Assembly (NCBI GenBank): GCA_964531735.1
Contig: CAZHGD010000097.1
Location: 1 to 27,824, forward strand
DNA from: CAZHGD01 sp964531735
Lineage (GTDB): Bacteria; Armatimonadota; UBA10988
Direction: 5' to 3'
Length of the DNA: 27,824 bases
Shown: positions 6,601-14,057 of the stretch, in pieces
How the letters are laid out: each line of letters opens with the position of its first letter
How positions within the stretch are numbered: the stretch's first letter is position 1
Position numbers and translations under genes: made by a program
The notes under the pieces: generated by a model
Database searches by the model: none
The model's input: only the letters and a program-made list of their open reading frames with translations
Told to the model about the DNA's origin: nothing

Positions 6601-6696
6601 GCCGTCTTTGCTTCGTAGCAGGTAGGAGCGGCCATCGCAGCCGAGAGCAGCGGCGCGCACATGGTACAGGCCAATCTCGACACCGATCTGGGCCAT
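3304..6696 (-). CDS. Pseudo-Hsp70 fused to a helical domain; degenerate ATPase site
   Basis: 1130 residues from ATG 6696, with GGAGG six bases upstream. Residues 1-420 are an Hsp70/DnaK-type nucleotide-binding domain, 430-545 resemble the beta substrate-binding region, and 655-885 match the cytoplasmic part of the neighbouring membrane protein (GQGRYAAAGIPTD, WLGPHR, RFGPEFVAE-like). E181 (VTEPEAALLAY) and the adenosine motif (ELVLIGGPMYMP) remain. Phosphate-1 is E7-I-G-L-Y-H instead of D-L-G-T, the catalytic Lys is M76, and phosphate-2 has N207 instead of Asp. ATP hydrolysis is therefore unlikely. A C-x2-C-x8-C-x-H-H knuckle (826-839) is absent from the paralogue. Residues from about 969 come from the 28-bp repeats and from antisense of the 3251-3622 gene, so the natural C-terminus is probably lost. 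Last gene of the operon, 42 bases after the membrane protein. Inferred role: regulatory scaffold. Confidence 0.85.
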   Translation of the reverse strand: MAQIGVEIGLYHVRAAALGCDGRSYLLRSKDGRESEDGCALPAFIRFATDGCVRDIGEAARRAVAEDPASVVWGAMQLVGRGYDQTAEVRRRFAYPIERGPDGGVVIRQGPRTYRPEQILALLLEDVRRSAEDAALNPRRRGEAYDTVVLAHPAYFDSAQLAAMHQAALGAGFAKVVLVTEPEAALLAYNEARGGGEVDAANILTINWGAGTLDFVLSQRQEDGSLVNVGTSGGSTHLGGLEMDDALVAACTKTFGLDAALAAEPDARSELRSLVESMKIRLSKRRGDISDLRTEQGSVSIRMARTRSDVPPGEEADWVVLEEVLGEQPLSDDAADPTPILEQFRRQLRFVHTSSGFTPDQIDELVLIGGPMYMPCVRRVIGEEHAGNAKVQAELAKIDADGFPLSLTEAVARGAALYTGRRLPLWMPPFAYGPVLGLPAGQRYGEVLIQRGAGQPQTGITPALGCQLPPGGALQTGLFRVECRPEGERYSRFGQCEWTPKTDSRGRAVFRVQLDLDAEGGLAITLYDDVAGTQGCLRALNRLASVEIPAPAAYAGPIEVLKVDAERAAAQRGEAERLLRASALTGQCGDRSRSALDDLRRALAATPEGPASEAAYAHFGLLVTAANEALDDDPELPDAVRQLLRGEPGPLLLLLGQGRYAAAGIPTDSVPAAARAVNCLRQMLGDTAQRPLMSAQQWLGPHRELYALAGQVRDEALRLSTEARGRLENQFGPEFVAELIRQAGGDRDLATAVWQQLSTEVSDGRKADSWPAASELLTRLGQPGGQGNRSLDEQIEHLAQQLPGVEPTAYQWYTGRATISLRRSPCPVCGATDKSCAHHREVNVHIPLRAQPGWVLRLAVPDDPPAWFRLAGQRPARLRMPVTARLAAAPWADMDLDLAGMVAHAEPAAALLVAEAKWPRGPSPPCEVSRPAPDTGSSPPAARAAAGGKSRAGNRISRLSADLRRHLRLKKGLRPYCAQERVASLLCPARSADSDSPSQHPPSRRPSPSPQASRPLPQDSHLTRPQTERRACFTSLVVSPICSRRLLANEPTLADQTRPPRNSTTTTTIGIIAASLLADCGPVSASISRPSTSLPKVAQRKMSMLRSSSRRHSRIWSAGRPGNSSGLSRV
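3734..3789. repeat. Perfect 28-bp direct repeat, two tandem copies
   Basis: 3734-3761 and 3762-3789 are identical (GGGCACAATAGGGACGCAAC then CCTTTCTT). The repeat lies between two convergent transcription units, exactly where the conserved part of the pseudo-Hsp70 reading frame ends. Its GGGACG core recalls the CACGTCCCC core of the 17433-17574 repeats, so both could be footprints of the same kind of small mobile element; that link is weak. Confidence 0.85.
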
Positions 6697-6738
6697 CGCC
6701 GGCCTCCGGGCGGCCAGGGCACGTCGGTCGCCAGTGAA

Positions 6739-8406
6739 TCAGCGGGTTGGCAGCGCAGCCAGCACCCGCGAGTGGCGCCACTCGAGCAACAGCCAAGCCA
6801 AGGCGCCTAGCGCCGTGGCTCCCGCCACGGAGAGCGCGATAGACAACTGCCACGGCAGCCCGGCCGCGTCCCAGCCGGTGTGGTCGACGACGTTCCGCAG
6901 CATGACTGGTACGGCCCCGGCCAGGCCAGTCACCAGGCCCGCCGTGAGCCAGTGTTCGACCACCGGCCCATCGGCAGATAGCTGGTGCGTGACGCGGTCT
7001 TGCGCGAAGTCGCCCATGCCCAGGCGGCCCAATAGTTCGGGACCGAGGCCCGGAAAGGCGCCACCGGCACCGACGGGCAGCCAGTCGTGCACCACTTCGT
7101 TGGTCTCCTCGCAGCGCCAGATGAGCCCTGCTGCCAGAGCACCCAGCAGCCAGCCGGCGACCAGCATGGCCAGTGGCGACAGGGGCTGCCCAGCCGGCAG
7201 CAGACTCCGGGCTGCTACCACGCTCAACCAGGTCAGGGCCAGGATGCTGCCGACCAGGGCCGGACCAAGCCGCAGCAGGATGGCGGGACCGCCGGCGCCA
7301 AGCGCTGTGAGCGCGCCCAGACCGCTCTGCCCTGGCCGGCGGAACAGGCCGCCGAGCAGCAGGAGCGGCGACAACGCGCCGACCAGCAGTGCAGGCAGCG
7401 GCACGATGGCCAGGTACAACGTGATGGGCTCGCGGGTCGTTGGCTTGAGGAGGCGGAATCGCAGGCGGTCAGCAGCTTCGAGCACGGCGCGCCAACATGC
7501 CTCACTCCCGCGGACGAAGGCGCCCTGGAGCGCCACGACCAGCAGCAGCGTGACCGCCGGCGCGAGCATCACTGCCGGCAGCCACGACGCCTGCGTCGAA
7601 CGGGCGAAGCCGCGCAGCCCGCCGGCGTGACCACCGCTCCAAGCAAGGGCGGTGAGCAGCACGCCGCCGGCCGCCGCGCAGAGCACGCCCGCCAGCGCGC
7701 AACCGGCCAGCAACGGCCGTTCGTCCGGGTGACGCTCGACTCGAACCCAAGCCGGCCTACCGTCCACGGTGGCCCGCACCACCCAGCCCGGTCGCGCGTG
7801 GGCTGGCAGGCGCAAGGTTGCCGGCACTTGGCGGCCCGCGGCAATGGCTGACCCCGTGATCTCCGTCAGGCGCCACTGCCACCGGTAGATGGGCCACGCC
7901 GGGCACGTGGCCGCCATGCCCTCCATCTCGCGCATCACGGCGGCAGTGTCAGGTCGCGCCGGGACGCCCACGCGGCTGAGCAGCGCCTCTGCGTCCGGCC
8001 AGGTAGCGGGTCCGCGGCCGGCCATCATCTCGTTGCTCAGCCACCGCCACACCGCAGCGGCCACTTGGCCACCCGCCGGGCGCAGCACCTCGGCCACGAA
8101 TTCGGGGCCAAACCGCCGCTCCAGTTCCCGGCTGGTTCGCTGGTCGAGAGCCCCGCTCGCGGCCCATACGGCTCGGTCGCGGCGCGCACAGGCCTCGTCA
8201 TACCAGGCCCGATGCGGCCCCAGCCATTCCCTGGCCTCATTGAGCGGTGCCTGGCGCTCCGACCCCAGGCGCTGCCTCAGCGCGCTCAACGCCGTCACCA
8301 CTGCCGGCATGCCCTGGTCCGTCGGGATGCCGGCGTCGGCGTAGCGCCCCTGTTCCAGCGCCTCGACACACTGTTGGTCATCGGGCGCAGCTCCGCGCGG
8401 TGGCAT
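6739..8406 (-). CDS. Seven-helix membrane protein with a helical cytoplasmic N-terminus, Hsp70 partner
   Basis: 555 residues. ATG 8406 follows the Hsp70 stop as TGA-ATC-ATG in the same frame and has its own AAAGGGGGGAAG ribosome site (8413-8424), so translation is probably coupled by re-initiation. Residues 12-225 are soluble and homologous to residues about 652-870 of the pseudo-Hsp70 (GRYADAGIPTD, WLGPHRAWYDEA, RFGPEFVAEVL, and an HARPGWVVRATVDG strand pair). Hydrophobic segments at about 232-256, 276-297, 327-354, 380-403, 411-430, 486-505 and 521-541 predict seven helices. No transporter or enzyme motif is visible. It most likely anchors the Hsp70 complex at the membrane; function is otherwise unknown. 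Confidence 0.8.
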   Translation of the reverse strand: MPPRGAAPDDQQCVEALEQGRYADAGIPTDQGMPAVVTALSALRQRLGSERQAPLNEAREWLGPHRAWYDEACARRDRAVWAASGALDQRTSRELERRFGPEFVAEVLRPAGGQVAAAVWRWLSNEMMAGRGPATWPDAEALLSRVGVPARPDTAAVMREMEGMAATCPAWPIYRWQWRLTEITGSAIAAGRQVPATLRLPAHARPGWVVRATVDGRPAWVRVERHPDERPLLAGCALAGVLCAAAGGVLLTALAWSGGHAGGLRGFARSTQASWLPAVMLAPAVTLLLVVALQGAFVRGSEACWRAVLEAADRLRFRLLKPTTREPITLYLAIVPLPALLVGALSPLLLLGGLFRRPGQSGLGALTALGAGGPAILLRLGPALVGSILALTWLSVVAARSLLPAGQPLSPLAMLVAGWLLGALAAGLIWRCEETNEVVHDWLPVGAGGAFPGLGPELLGRLGMGDFAQDRVTHQLSADGPVVEHWLTAGLVTGLAGAVPVMLRNVVDHTGWDAAGLPWQLSIALSVAGATALGALAWLLLEWRHSRVLAALPTR

Positions 8407-8409
8407 GAT

Positions 8410-10392
8410 TCACTTCCCCCCTTTGAGCAGCAGCTTCTTCTCGTCGGGAATGCCTTGGTCGACGTTCACGACGTGCTTGAGCTTGGTCAGGGCGTTACCC
8501 ACAGCCGCGAAGACGGCCTGCGGTGTGGGGCCGTTGGGCATCTGCCGCAGCGCCTGCTCCAGCTCGCTGATCGCCTCGCGCAGGGCCGGGCTGTGCTTGG
8601 CAAACGGGCGCACCACGTCGATGTCCTGGAGCGCTTCGGCCCGGCGTCTGGCCACCATCTCGGGCTTGATCTCGGGCTGCGGCTGAGGCAGGCCACCAAC
8701 GGCCTGCGCGCCCGCCTGCGGGTCGTCTTCCTGGACGAACTGCGCCGGCGGTGTGGCCAGGTCGGTGCTCTGGAGGTCCGTCATCTTGTCGAGCCGCATC
8801 GGTGTACCGGCGACGTCATCGTGGAAGGTCATGCCCACCACGCCTTCGCTGTCCAGCTCGAGCTGAACGCGGAATCGGGCGCGCCCGAAGTCGTCGACCA
8901 CCGGGTACCACTCATAGCTACCAAGCTGCGAGTAGTGCGGACCGCCGTCGGCATGCTCCACCCGGAACAGCCCCACCGTCACCGCGGAGCCCGGCTGCAA
9001 GTGGCAACTGAGGAAGCCTGACGTGTCGTCCTGAGGCTGGCCGGCGCCCCGCTGGATGAGTACTTCGCCGAACCGGTGCCCCGGCAACAGCCCCAGAACC
9101 GGCCCGTAAGCGAACGGCGGCATCCACTGCATCAGGCTGTTGCCCGTGTAGAGCGCCGCGCCGCGAGCGACCGCTTCCATGGGGCTGAGCGGGAAGCCAT
9201 CGGCGTCGATCTTGGCCAGTTGGGCCTGGACCTTGGCGTTGCCGGTATGCTCCTCGCCGATCACGCGGCGCACGCACGGCATGTACATGGGTCCGCCGAT
9301 CAGCACCAACTCGTCAATCTGGTCCGGTGTGAAGCCGGTGCTCGTGTAGACGAACCGCAGTTGGCGGCGGAACTGCTCCAGGATCGGCGTCGGATCGGCG
9401 TCGCTATGCGGTTGCTCGCCAAGCGCCTGTTCCAGCACCACCCAATCGGCTTCCTCCCCAGGCGGCACGTCGCTGCGTGCCCTCGCGATCTGGATGCTCG
9501 TCGAGCTTCGTTCGATGTAGAGGTCACCCCAGTCCCTGCGCTTCGTGCTGAGGCGGACCTTCATCGATTCCACCAGTTCGCGCAGCTCGCTCTGGGCGGC
9601 GGGGTCATCGGCCAGCGCTCGGCCCAGGTCGAAAGCGCCGATGCACGCGGCGACGAGCGCGTCGTCCATATCCAGTCCGCCAAGGTGCGTCGAGCCGGTG
9701 GGTGTGGCGACGTTCACCAGACTGCCGTCCTCTTGGCGCTGACTGAGCACGAAATCGAGCGTTCCGGCACCCCAGTCGATGGTGAGGATGTTGGCCGCGT
9801 CGACCTCGCCGCCGCCGCGCGCTTCGTTGTAGGCCAGCAAGGCGGCCTCTGGCTCGGTGACCATGACCACCTTCTCGAACCCGGCGTCGAGTGCGGCTCG
9901 ACGCGTGGCGGCGATTTGGTTCGAGTCGAAGTACGCGGGGTGGGCCAGCACGATCGTGTCGCATTGCTCGCCACGGCCCAAGGGAGTCAGCCGCGCGTCC
10001 TGGGCGTTCGTGCGAAGATGCTCGAGGATCATCCTCGCGATGTCCTCGGGCCGGTAGGTGCGCGCGCCTTGCCGCATCACAACGCCGTTGTCGGGCCCTC
10101 GCTCGATGGGATAGGCGAATCGCCGGCGGTCCTCGTCGGTCTGGTCGAAGCCTCGTGCCAGCAGCCGTTTGGTTCCCCAGACCACCGATTCGGGGTCTTG
10201 CCGAACAGCCTTGCGAGCTTCTGCGCCAATGGCACTGGGTTCACCGCTCGGCCGGAACCGCACGAATGACTGCGTAACGTGAACGCCGTTCGGGTTCTTG
10301 CCGTCTCGGCTGGGCACCACGTAGATGTGGCCCGCCAGGTCCGCGGCTGCAGCAGCAGAATTGTACGTCCCGAGGTCGACTCCGAGTTTCAT
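8410..10392 (-). CDS. Hsp70/DnaK-like chaperone ATPase with intact catalytic residues
   Basis: 660 residues from ATG 10392, whose ATGA overlaps the stop of the preceding gene. The nucleotide-binding domain has phosphate-1 D6-L-G-T-Y-N, catalytic K75 (WGTKRLL), E180 (VTEPEAALLAY), phosphate-2 D206-W-G-A-G-T, and the adenosine motif ELVLIGGPMYMP. Residues about 430-540 form a beta-rich region in place of the DnaK substrate domain, followed by a predicted helical tail (about 585-650). It lacks an EEVD-like end or J-domain partner motif, so it is not housekeeping DnaK. It should bind and hydrolyse ATP to drive conformational change on clients or partners. Neighbours suggest it works with the CDC48-like ATPase and the membrane protein. 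Patches are nearly identical in DNA to the pseudo-Hsp70 gene. Confidence 0.9.
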   Translation of the reverse strand: MKLGVDLGTYNSAAAAADLAGHIYVVPSRDGKNPNGVHVTQSFVRFRPSGEPSAIGAEARKAVRQDPESVVWGTKRLLARGFDQTDEDRRRFAYPIERGPDNGVVMRQGARTYRPEDIARMILEHLRTNAQDARLTPLGRGEQCDTIVLAHPAYFDSNQIAATRRAALDAGFEKVVMVTEPEAALLAYNEARGGGEVDAANILTIDWGAGTLDFVLSQRQEDGSLVNVATPTGSTHLGGLDMDDALVAACIGAFDLGRALADDPAAQSELRELVESMKVRLSTKRRDWGDLYIERSSTSIQIARARSDVPPGEEADWVVLEQALGEQPHSDADPTPILEQFRRQLRFVYTSTGFTPDQIDELVLIGGPMYMPCVRRVIGEEHTGNAKVQAQLAKIDADGFPLSPMEAVARGAALYTGNSLMQWMPPFAYGPVLGLLPGHRFGEVLIQRGAGQPQDDTSGFLSCHLQPGSAVTVGLFRVEHADGGPHYSQLGSYEWYPVVDDFGRARFRVQLELDSEGVVGMTFHDDVAGTPMRLDKMTDLQSTDLATPPAQFVQEDDPQAGAQAVGGLPQPQPEIKPEMVARRRAEALQDIDVVRPFAKHSPALREAISELEQALRQMPNGPTPQAVFAAVGNALTKLKHVVNVDQGIPDEKKLLLKGGK

Positions 10393-11372
10393 TGCTGTTC
10401 CTCGCGATCGTCCGCAAACCGCCGCGCAACCTGGGCGACCGCGCCCTTCATCGAGGCGGTGGACGCCTCCTCGGCGCAGAAGGCGCCCAGCCGACGCACT
10501 GCGGCCTCAACCGCCTGTACGTACTCCAGCAGGCGCGCATCGTGCCGCCAGGTACTGGCGGCGGCCGGCGAGGCGAACTGACCTTCGCGGCGGTCGATGA
10601 AGTCGGCCCAGTCGGCTGCAACCAACTCCAGCGCGGCATGCACAGACCGCCGAATCGCCCTGCCGTTCTCCGGTCGGTCATCCAGCCGGCCGACTTTGTC
10701 GCCAAGGTCGGCCACCGCATGCCGTAGCGCGCAGCTACGGGTCTTCAGGCCATGGTACTCGTGCCACAGTGCGTCCACCCGTGCGTCTGTAGGTGCCTCC
10801 CCAGCGAAAGTCTCCCAGGCCTGGTCCGCCAACTCCAGGTCAGGCTCCGGCGGGTCTACGGTCTCCAGTGTGGGCCTCCGCGCCATCCGCACCAGCCCCA
10901 CCATCAGCCCCCCAGCGGCCGCCGCCAGCTCCGCCAGCGCCGCTAGCACCAGCCGTCGGCGCTGGGTCCACCAAGCCCACGGATCGGGGCGGACCGCCAC
11001 CGCGACCGGCGGAGTGAAGGCCTCCAGACGCCCTTGTTGCACCCTCACCTTGAGCTCGTAACGGCCGGCCGCCGGCGCGCTGGCCAGCCCCGACCAGAGT
11101 CCATCACCAGCCCGCTCGTCGCCGTACCGACCGTCGTCGTTGAGCGGTACCCGGGCCTCGCCCAGCACGCCGACCAGGCGCGCCGTGGCGTAGGTCGGCT
11201 CGGCGGCCGGCCCGGCGGTCACGCGTGCTTCCACGCGCAGCGGCTGGCCGCTGACTAGCTGCTGACCGCCGGCCGGCCGCACCAGGAAGACGGCCGGTGC
11301 CGTCTGGCTGCACGGCCCACGGGCCGCCGCCGACAGCATCGCCAACACTGCCAACCAGGTCGGTTGCTTCAT
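10389..11372 (-). CDS. Single-pass protein: exported Ig-like domain, one helix, cytoplasmic helical domain
   Basis: 327 residues. ATG 11372 forms an ATGA overlap with the end of the AAA+ gene; the frame is open upstream, but this start gives a clean signal peptide (MKQPTWLAVLAMLSAAA). Residues 27-130 form a beta domain with an acidic N-D-D-G-x-Y-G-D-x-x-A-G-D-G motif (about 78-91), like the calcium-binding turn of choice-of-anchor or vWA-linked Ig domains. A membrane helix follows at about 141-162, after the basic stop-like QRRR. Residues 170-327 are soluble and helical. The arrangement suits a sensor or anchor connecting the outside to the cytoplasmic chaperones. Translation appears coupled to both neighbours. 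Confidence 0.78.
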   Translation of the reverse strand: MKQPTWLAVLAMLSAAARGPCSQTAPAVFLVRPAGGQQLVSGQPLRVEARVTAGPAAEPTYATARLVGVLGEARVPLNDDGRYGDERAGDGLWSGLASAPAAGRYELKVRVQQGRLEAFTPPVAVAVRPDPWAWWTQRRRLVLAALAELAAAAGGLMVGLVRMARRPTLETVDPPEPDLELADQAWETFAGEAPTDARVDALWHEYHGLKTRSCALRHAVADLGDKVGRLDDRPENGRAIRRSVHAALELVAADWADFIDRREGQFASPAAASTWRHDARLLEYVQAVEAAVRRLGAFCAEEASTASMKGAVAQVARRFADDREEQQ

Positions 11373-13510
11373 GCGCGCGCCTCCCGGAAGCCGATGCGGC
11401 GCGGCGCCACGTCGCGCTGCACCGCCAACACCTCGTCCAGCGCGGCGGCCAGGTCGCACTGAGCGACCGGGTCTCCCTGGTCCGCGAACGGCGGCGTGCG
11501 CCGCCGCAGGCAGAGCAGACCGGCCCGCCGCGTGAGCTCCTCCAGGTCGGCGCCCGAGAGGCCCTCGGCCTGCCGCGCCAGCCGCGACAAGTCCACGTCG
11601 CCGGCCAGTGGCATCCGCTCCGTGTGGATCCGCAGGATCGCCAGACGGGCGTCTTCGTCCGGTGCGGGCACCAGGATCTGCAGGTCGAAGCGGCCAGGCC
11701 GCACCAGCGCCGGATCGAGCATTTCCGGCCGGTTCGTGGCGCCGAGCACCGTCACACCCAGGTTCTCGGAGAGCCCGTCCAGTTCCGTCAGCAACTGCTG
11801 CACCAGGCTGTCCGACAGGTGGGTGGGGTCATGGCCGCGGATGCCGGCCAGGGCGTCGAGCTCGTCGAAGAAGATGAGGCACGGGGCCACGTCACGGGCG
11901 CGTTGGAACACGTCGCGGATACGCTCCTCGGATTCGCCAAACCACTTCGAGCGCAGTTCCGGTCCCTTGACCGGAATGAAGTTCTGGCCCGATTCGTTGG
12001 CCACCGCCTTGGCGAGCATGGTCTTGCCTGTCCCCGGCGGACCGTAGAGCAGAATCCCGCGCGCGGCGCGGAGGCCGACCGAGCGGAACGCCTCGGGATG
12101 GCGCAACGGGTACAGTACCGTCTCGCGAATGTGGCGCTTCACCTCGGCCAGGCCGCCGATGCGGTCGAAGGTCACGCCGCGTGGGACTTGGGCCACCACC
12201 TCGCGCATGGCCGACGGCCGGACCAACTGCAAGGCCGCCTCGAAGTCGGCCGCCGTCACGGTGAGCGACGGGTCCGGCTCCAGCACGGCCCAGTCCTGCG
12301 GGCTGCTGTCGGCACCCATATGACGCCGCAGCGCGGCCAGGCCCGCCTCACGGCAGAGCAAGGACAGATCCGCGCCCACGAACCCGTGAGTTGTCTCGGC
12401 CACCTGGTTCAGGTCGGTGTCGGCAGCCAGCGGTACGCCGCTGGTGTGGATGCGCAGGATCTCGGCGCGCCCTGGTGCGTTGGGTGCACCGATGCGGATC
12501 TCGTGGTCGAACCGGCCGGGCCGCCGCAGGGCCGGGTCAATGTCGTTCAGCCGGTTCGTCGTGCCGATCACCACCACGCTATCGAGCGGCTGGAGGCCGT
12601 CCATCAGCGTCAACAGAGCGGCGACGATGCGGTTCTCGATGCTCTGCCCAACACTGCCCCGTTTGCCAGCCAGCGCATCGAGCTCATCGATGACCACGAT
12701 TGCCGGCGCCTCGCGCTGCGCCCGCTGGAACACCTCTTGCAGGTACTGCTCGTTCTGGCCGAAATAGGGGCTCAGGATCTGCGGCCCCGCGATCAGCTCG
12801 AGGTGGACACCCGTCTCAGTGCACAGGGCTCGCGCCAGGAGCGTCTTGCCCGTGCCCGGCGGACCGTGCAGGATGACCCCCCTCGCGGGCCGGACGCCGG
12901 CCTGGAGGAAAGGGTGTGGGTTGACGAGCGGGTACTCGACCACCTCGCGGAACCGGGCCACCTCGCGGGCGAGCCCGCCGATGCGATCGTAGGCCACCAC
13001 CTCGTCGGACGGCCGCGGAGCGCGGTGGTCCTCGCCGCCTGCCGGTGCCGGGCCGAGCGTCAGTTCGGTCGTCGCCTCGAGCAGCACGATGCCGTCGGGC
13101 TCTGTCGAGAGCACCGTAAAGGCGCCCGCACTGCCACTGAGAGTATGGATCGGCGCGTGCTGGCCCACCGCGAAAGGGCGGCCGGCGAAGCGCGTCTGAA
13201 GCACGGAGACGGCCTCGGGCGTGTCCCAACCTGGGGGCACCGATGCCGACATGCAGATGGCTGGCGGGAACTCGGCCGGCGTCAGGTCCACCTGACCACC
13301 GACCCGCTCACGGAGGTACCGGCGCAGGTAAGGGTCGACCAGTCCGGTGCCCTCGGCGACCGGATACGGTGGGCGCTGCGCGCGGGCTCCGCACGCTCGC
13401 GTGCGCCCTTTGAGGCGGAGGTAGGCGCCTGGCTCCACGTGGGCCATGTCGCCCACCCAGATCGCGCCGCTGCCCTCCAGCTCACGTTCGTCCATCAGAC
13501 GACAATGCAT
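11369..13510 (-). CDS. CDC48/VAT-like AAA+ ATPase with two ATPase rings
   Basis: 713 residues. ATG 13510 has GGAGGAGG just upstream. The N-terminal 1-165 is beta-rich and probably corresponds to the CDC48-N substrate/adaptor domain. D1 has Walker A GPPGTGKT (216-223), Walker B IVVIDE (271-276) and arginine finger RRPGRFD (329-335). D2 has Walker A GPPGTGKT (490-497), Walker B LIFFDE (545-550) and VRPGRFD. The D2 pore loop is KWFGES, as in CDC48; the D1 loop is PYFGQNE, also aromatic, as in archaeal VAT rather than eukaryotic p97. The family threads and unfolds proteins using ATP. No protease or zinc-metalloprotease domain is fused, so it is an unfoldase rather than an FtsH. First gene of the operon; the next gene starts within its stop codon. 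Confidence 0.92.
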   Translation of the reverse strand: MHCRLMDERELEGSGAIWVGDMAHVEPGAYLRLKGRTRACGARAQRPPYPVAEGTGLVDPYLRRYLRERVGGQVDLTPAEFPPAICMSASVPPGWDTPEAVSVLQTRFAGRPFAVGQHAPIHTLSGSAGAFTVLSTEPDGIVLLEATTELTLGPAPAGGEDHRAPRPSDEVVAYDRIGGLAREVARFREVVEYPLVNPHPFLQAGVRPARGVILHGPPGTGKTLLARALCTETGVHLELIAGPQILSPYFGQNEQYLQEVFQRAQREAPAIVVIDELDALAGKRGSVGQSIENRIVAALLTLMDGLQPLDSVVVIGTTNRLNDIDPALRRPGRFDHEIRIGAPNAPGRAEILRIHTSGVPLAADTDLNQVAETTHGFVGADLSLLCREAGLAALRRHMGADSSPQDWAVLEPDPSLTVTAADFEAALQLVRPSAMREVVAQVPRGVTFDRIGGLAEVKRHIRETVLYPLRHPEAFRSVGLRAARGILLYGPPGTGKTMLAKAVANESGQNFIPVKGPELRSKWFGESEERIRDVFQRARDVAPCLIFFDELDALAGIRGHDPTHLSDSLVQQLLTELDGLSENLGVTVLGATNRPEMLDPALVRPGRFDLQILVPAPDEDARLAILRIHTERMPLAGDVDLSRLARQAEGLSGADLEELTRRAGLLCLRRRTPPFADQGDPVAQCDLAAALDEVLAVQRDVAPRRIGFREARA

Positions 13511-14057
13511 GGCCTCCTCCTGCCGGGTTACCCGGGCAGCAAGGCACCGCCTGTTGGGCCGAACATCCGTGGGCGCGGGCAGGTCAGGTGGGGGGCTGAG
13601 CAAAGGCTTGCCGACACCCCGCCGCGCGATGTCCTGAGGTCACCGTGCGCGACCAATACGTCCGACCGCACCGACGCCCAGAGCGTGGTTCGCGCCCCGG
13701 ACCGCCACACCTCCATCCCTGGCCGCCGAAGTCACCGGTGCCGCGCCGCAGTTCCTCGCGCCCGGACCACGACCCGTTGCAGCTTGAGTGGCGCGCGGCC
13801 GGATGCAGGTCCTTCTGCCCATACATACGGTCGGCCGGCCGCAATTTGACAGAAGATCCTCAGGCGGCAGCCGACCGGCGCGGAGCAAGGGCGCTGGCCG
13901 ACTGGGCACCCGCGCGGTGGGAGGCCGCCATCGCGCTACCGGCAGAGCGTCGCCGGCGCCGATCGCCTCACCATCAGGTTGGCCCTCAGGAACACTCGAA
14001 CCGAGCTGCACCAACACCGTGCCAACCGGCTGTCTTCTCACCACGGCGCGGCTTGGT
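13511..14057. other. 547-bp intergenic region upstream of the chaperone operon
   Basis: No convincing gene. It separates the lipoprotein gene ending at 14058 from the AAA+ start at 13510, so it should hold the operon promoter. The only AT-richer patch is 13818-13860; on the minus strand it contains CTGTCA and TATGTA about 19 bases apart around a GGCCGGCC palindrome, which is too weak to call as a promoter. Confidence 0.5.

Noticed and set aside
8410..8412. Selenocysteine or programmed read-through at the in-frame TGA
   Set aside because: A strong ribosome site precedes the next ATG, no SECIS-like stem was evident and no cysteine-rich redox context exists. Re-initiation explains it more simply; read-through as a minor product is not excluded.
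9076..10269. Plus-strand open frame antisense to the active Hsp70 gene
   Set aside because: A similar shadow occurs opposite the pseudo-Hsp70 gene because the two genes are paralogous; it reflects DNA identity, not a conserved antisense gene.
11297..13849. Plus-strand open frame of 850 codons antisense to the CDC48-like gene
   Set aside because: The minus strand carries complete Walker A/B motifs in both rings; the plus-strand product is a compositional shadow with no motif.
13818..13860. Sigma-70-like promoter for the chaperone operon
   Set aside because: CTGTCA and TATGTA are about 19 bases apart and match poorly; only the local AT-richness and position speak for it.
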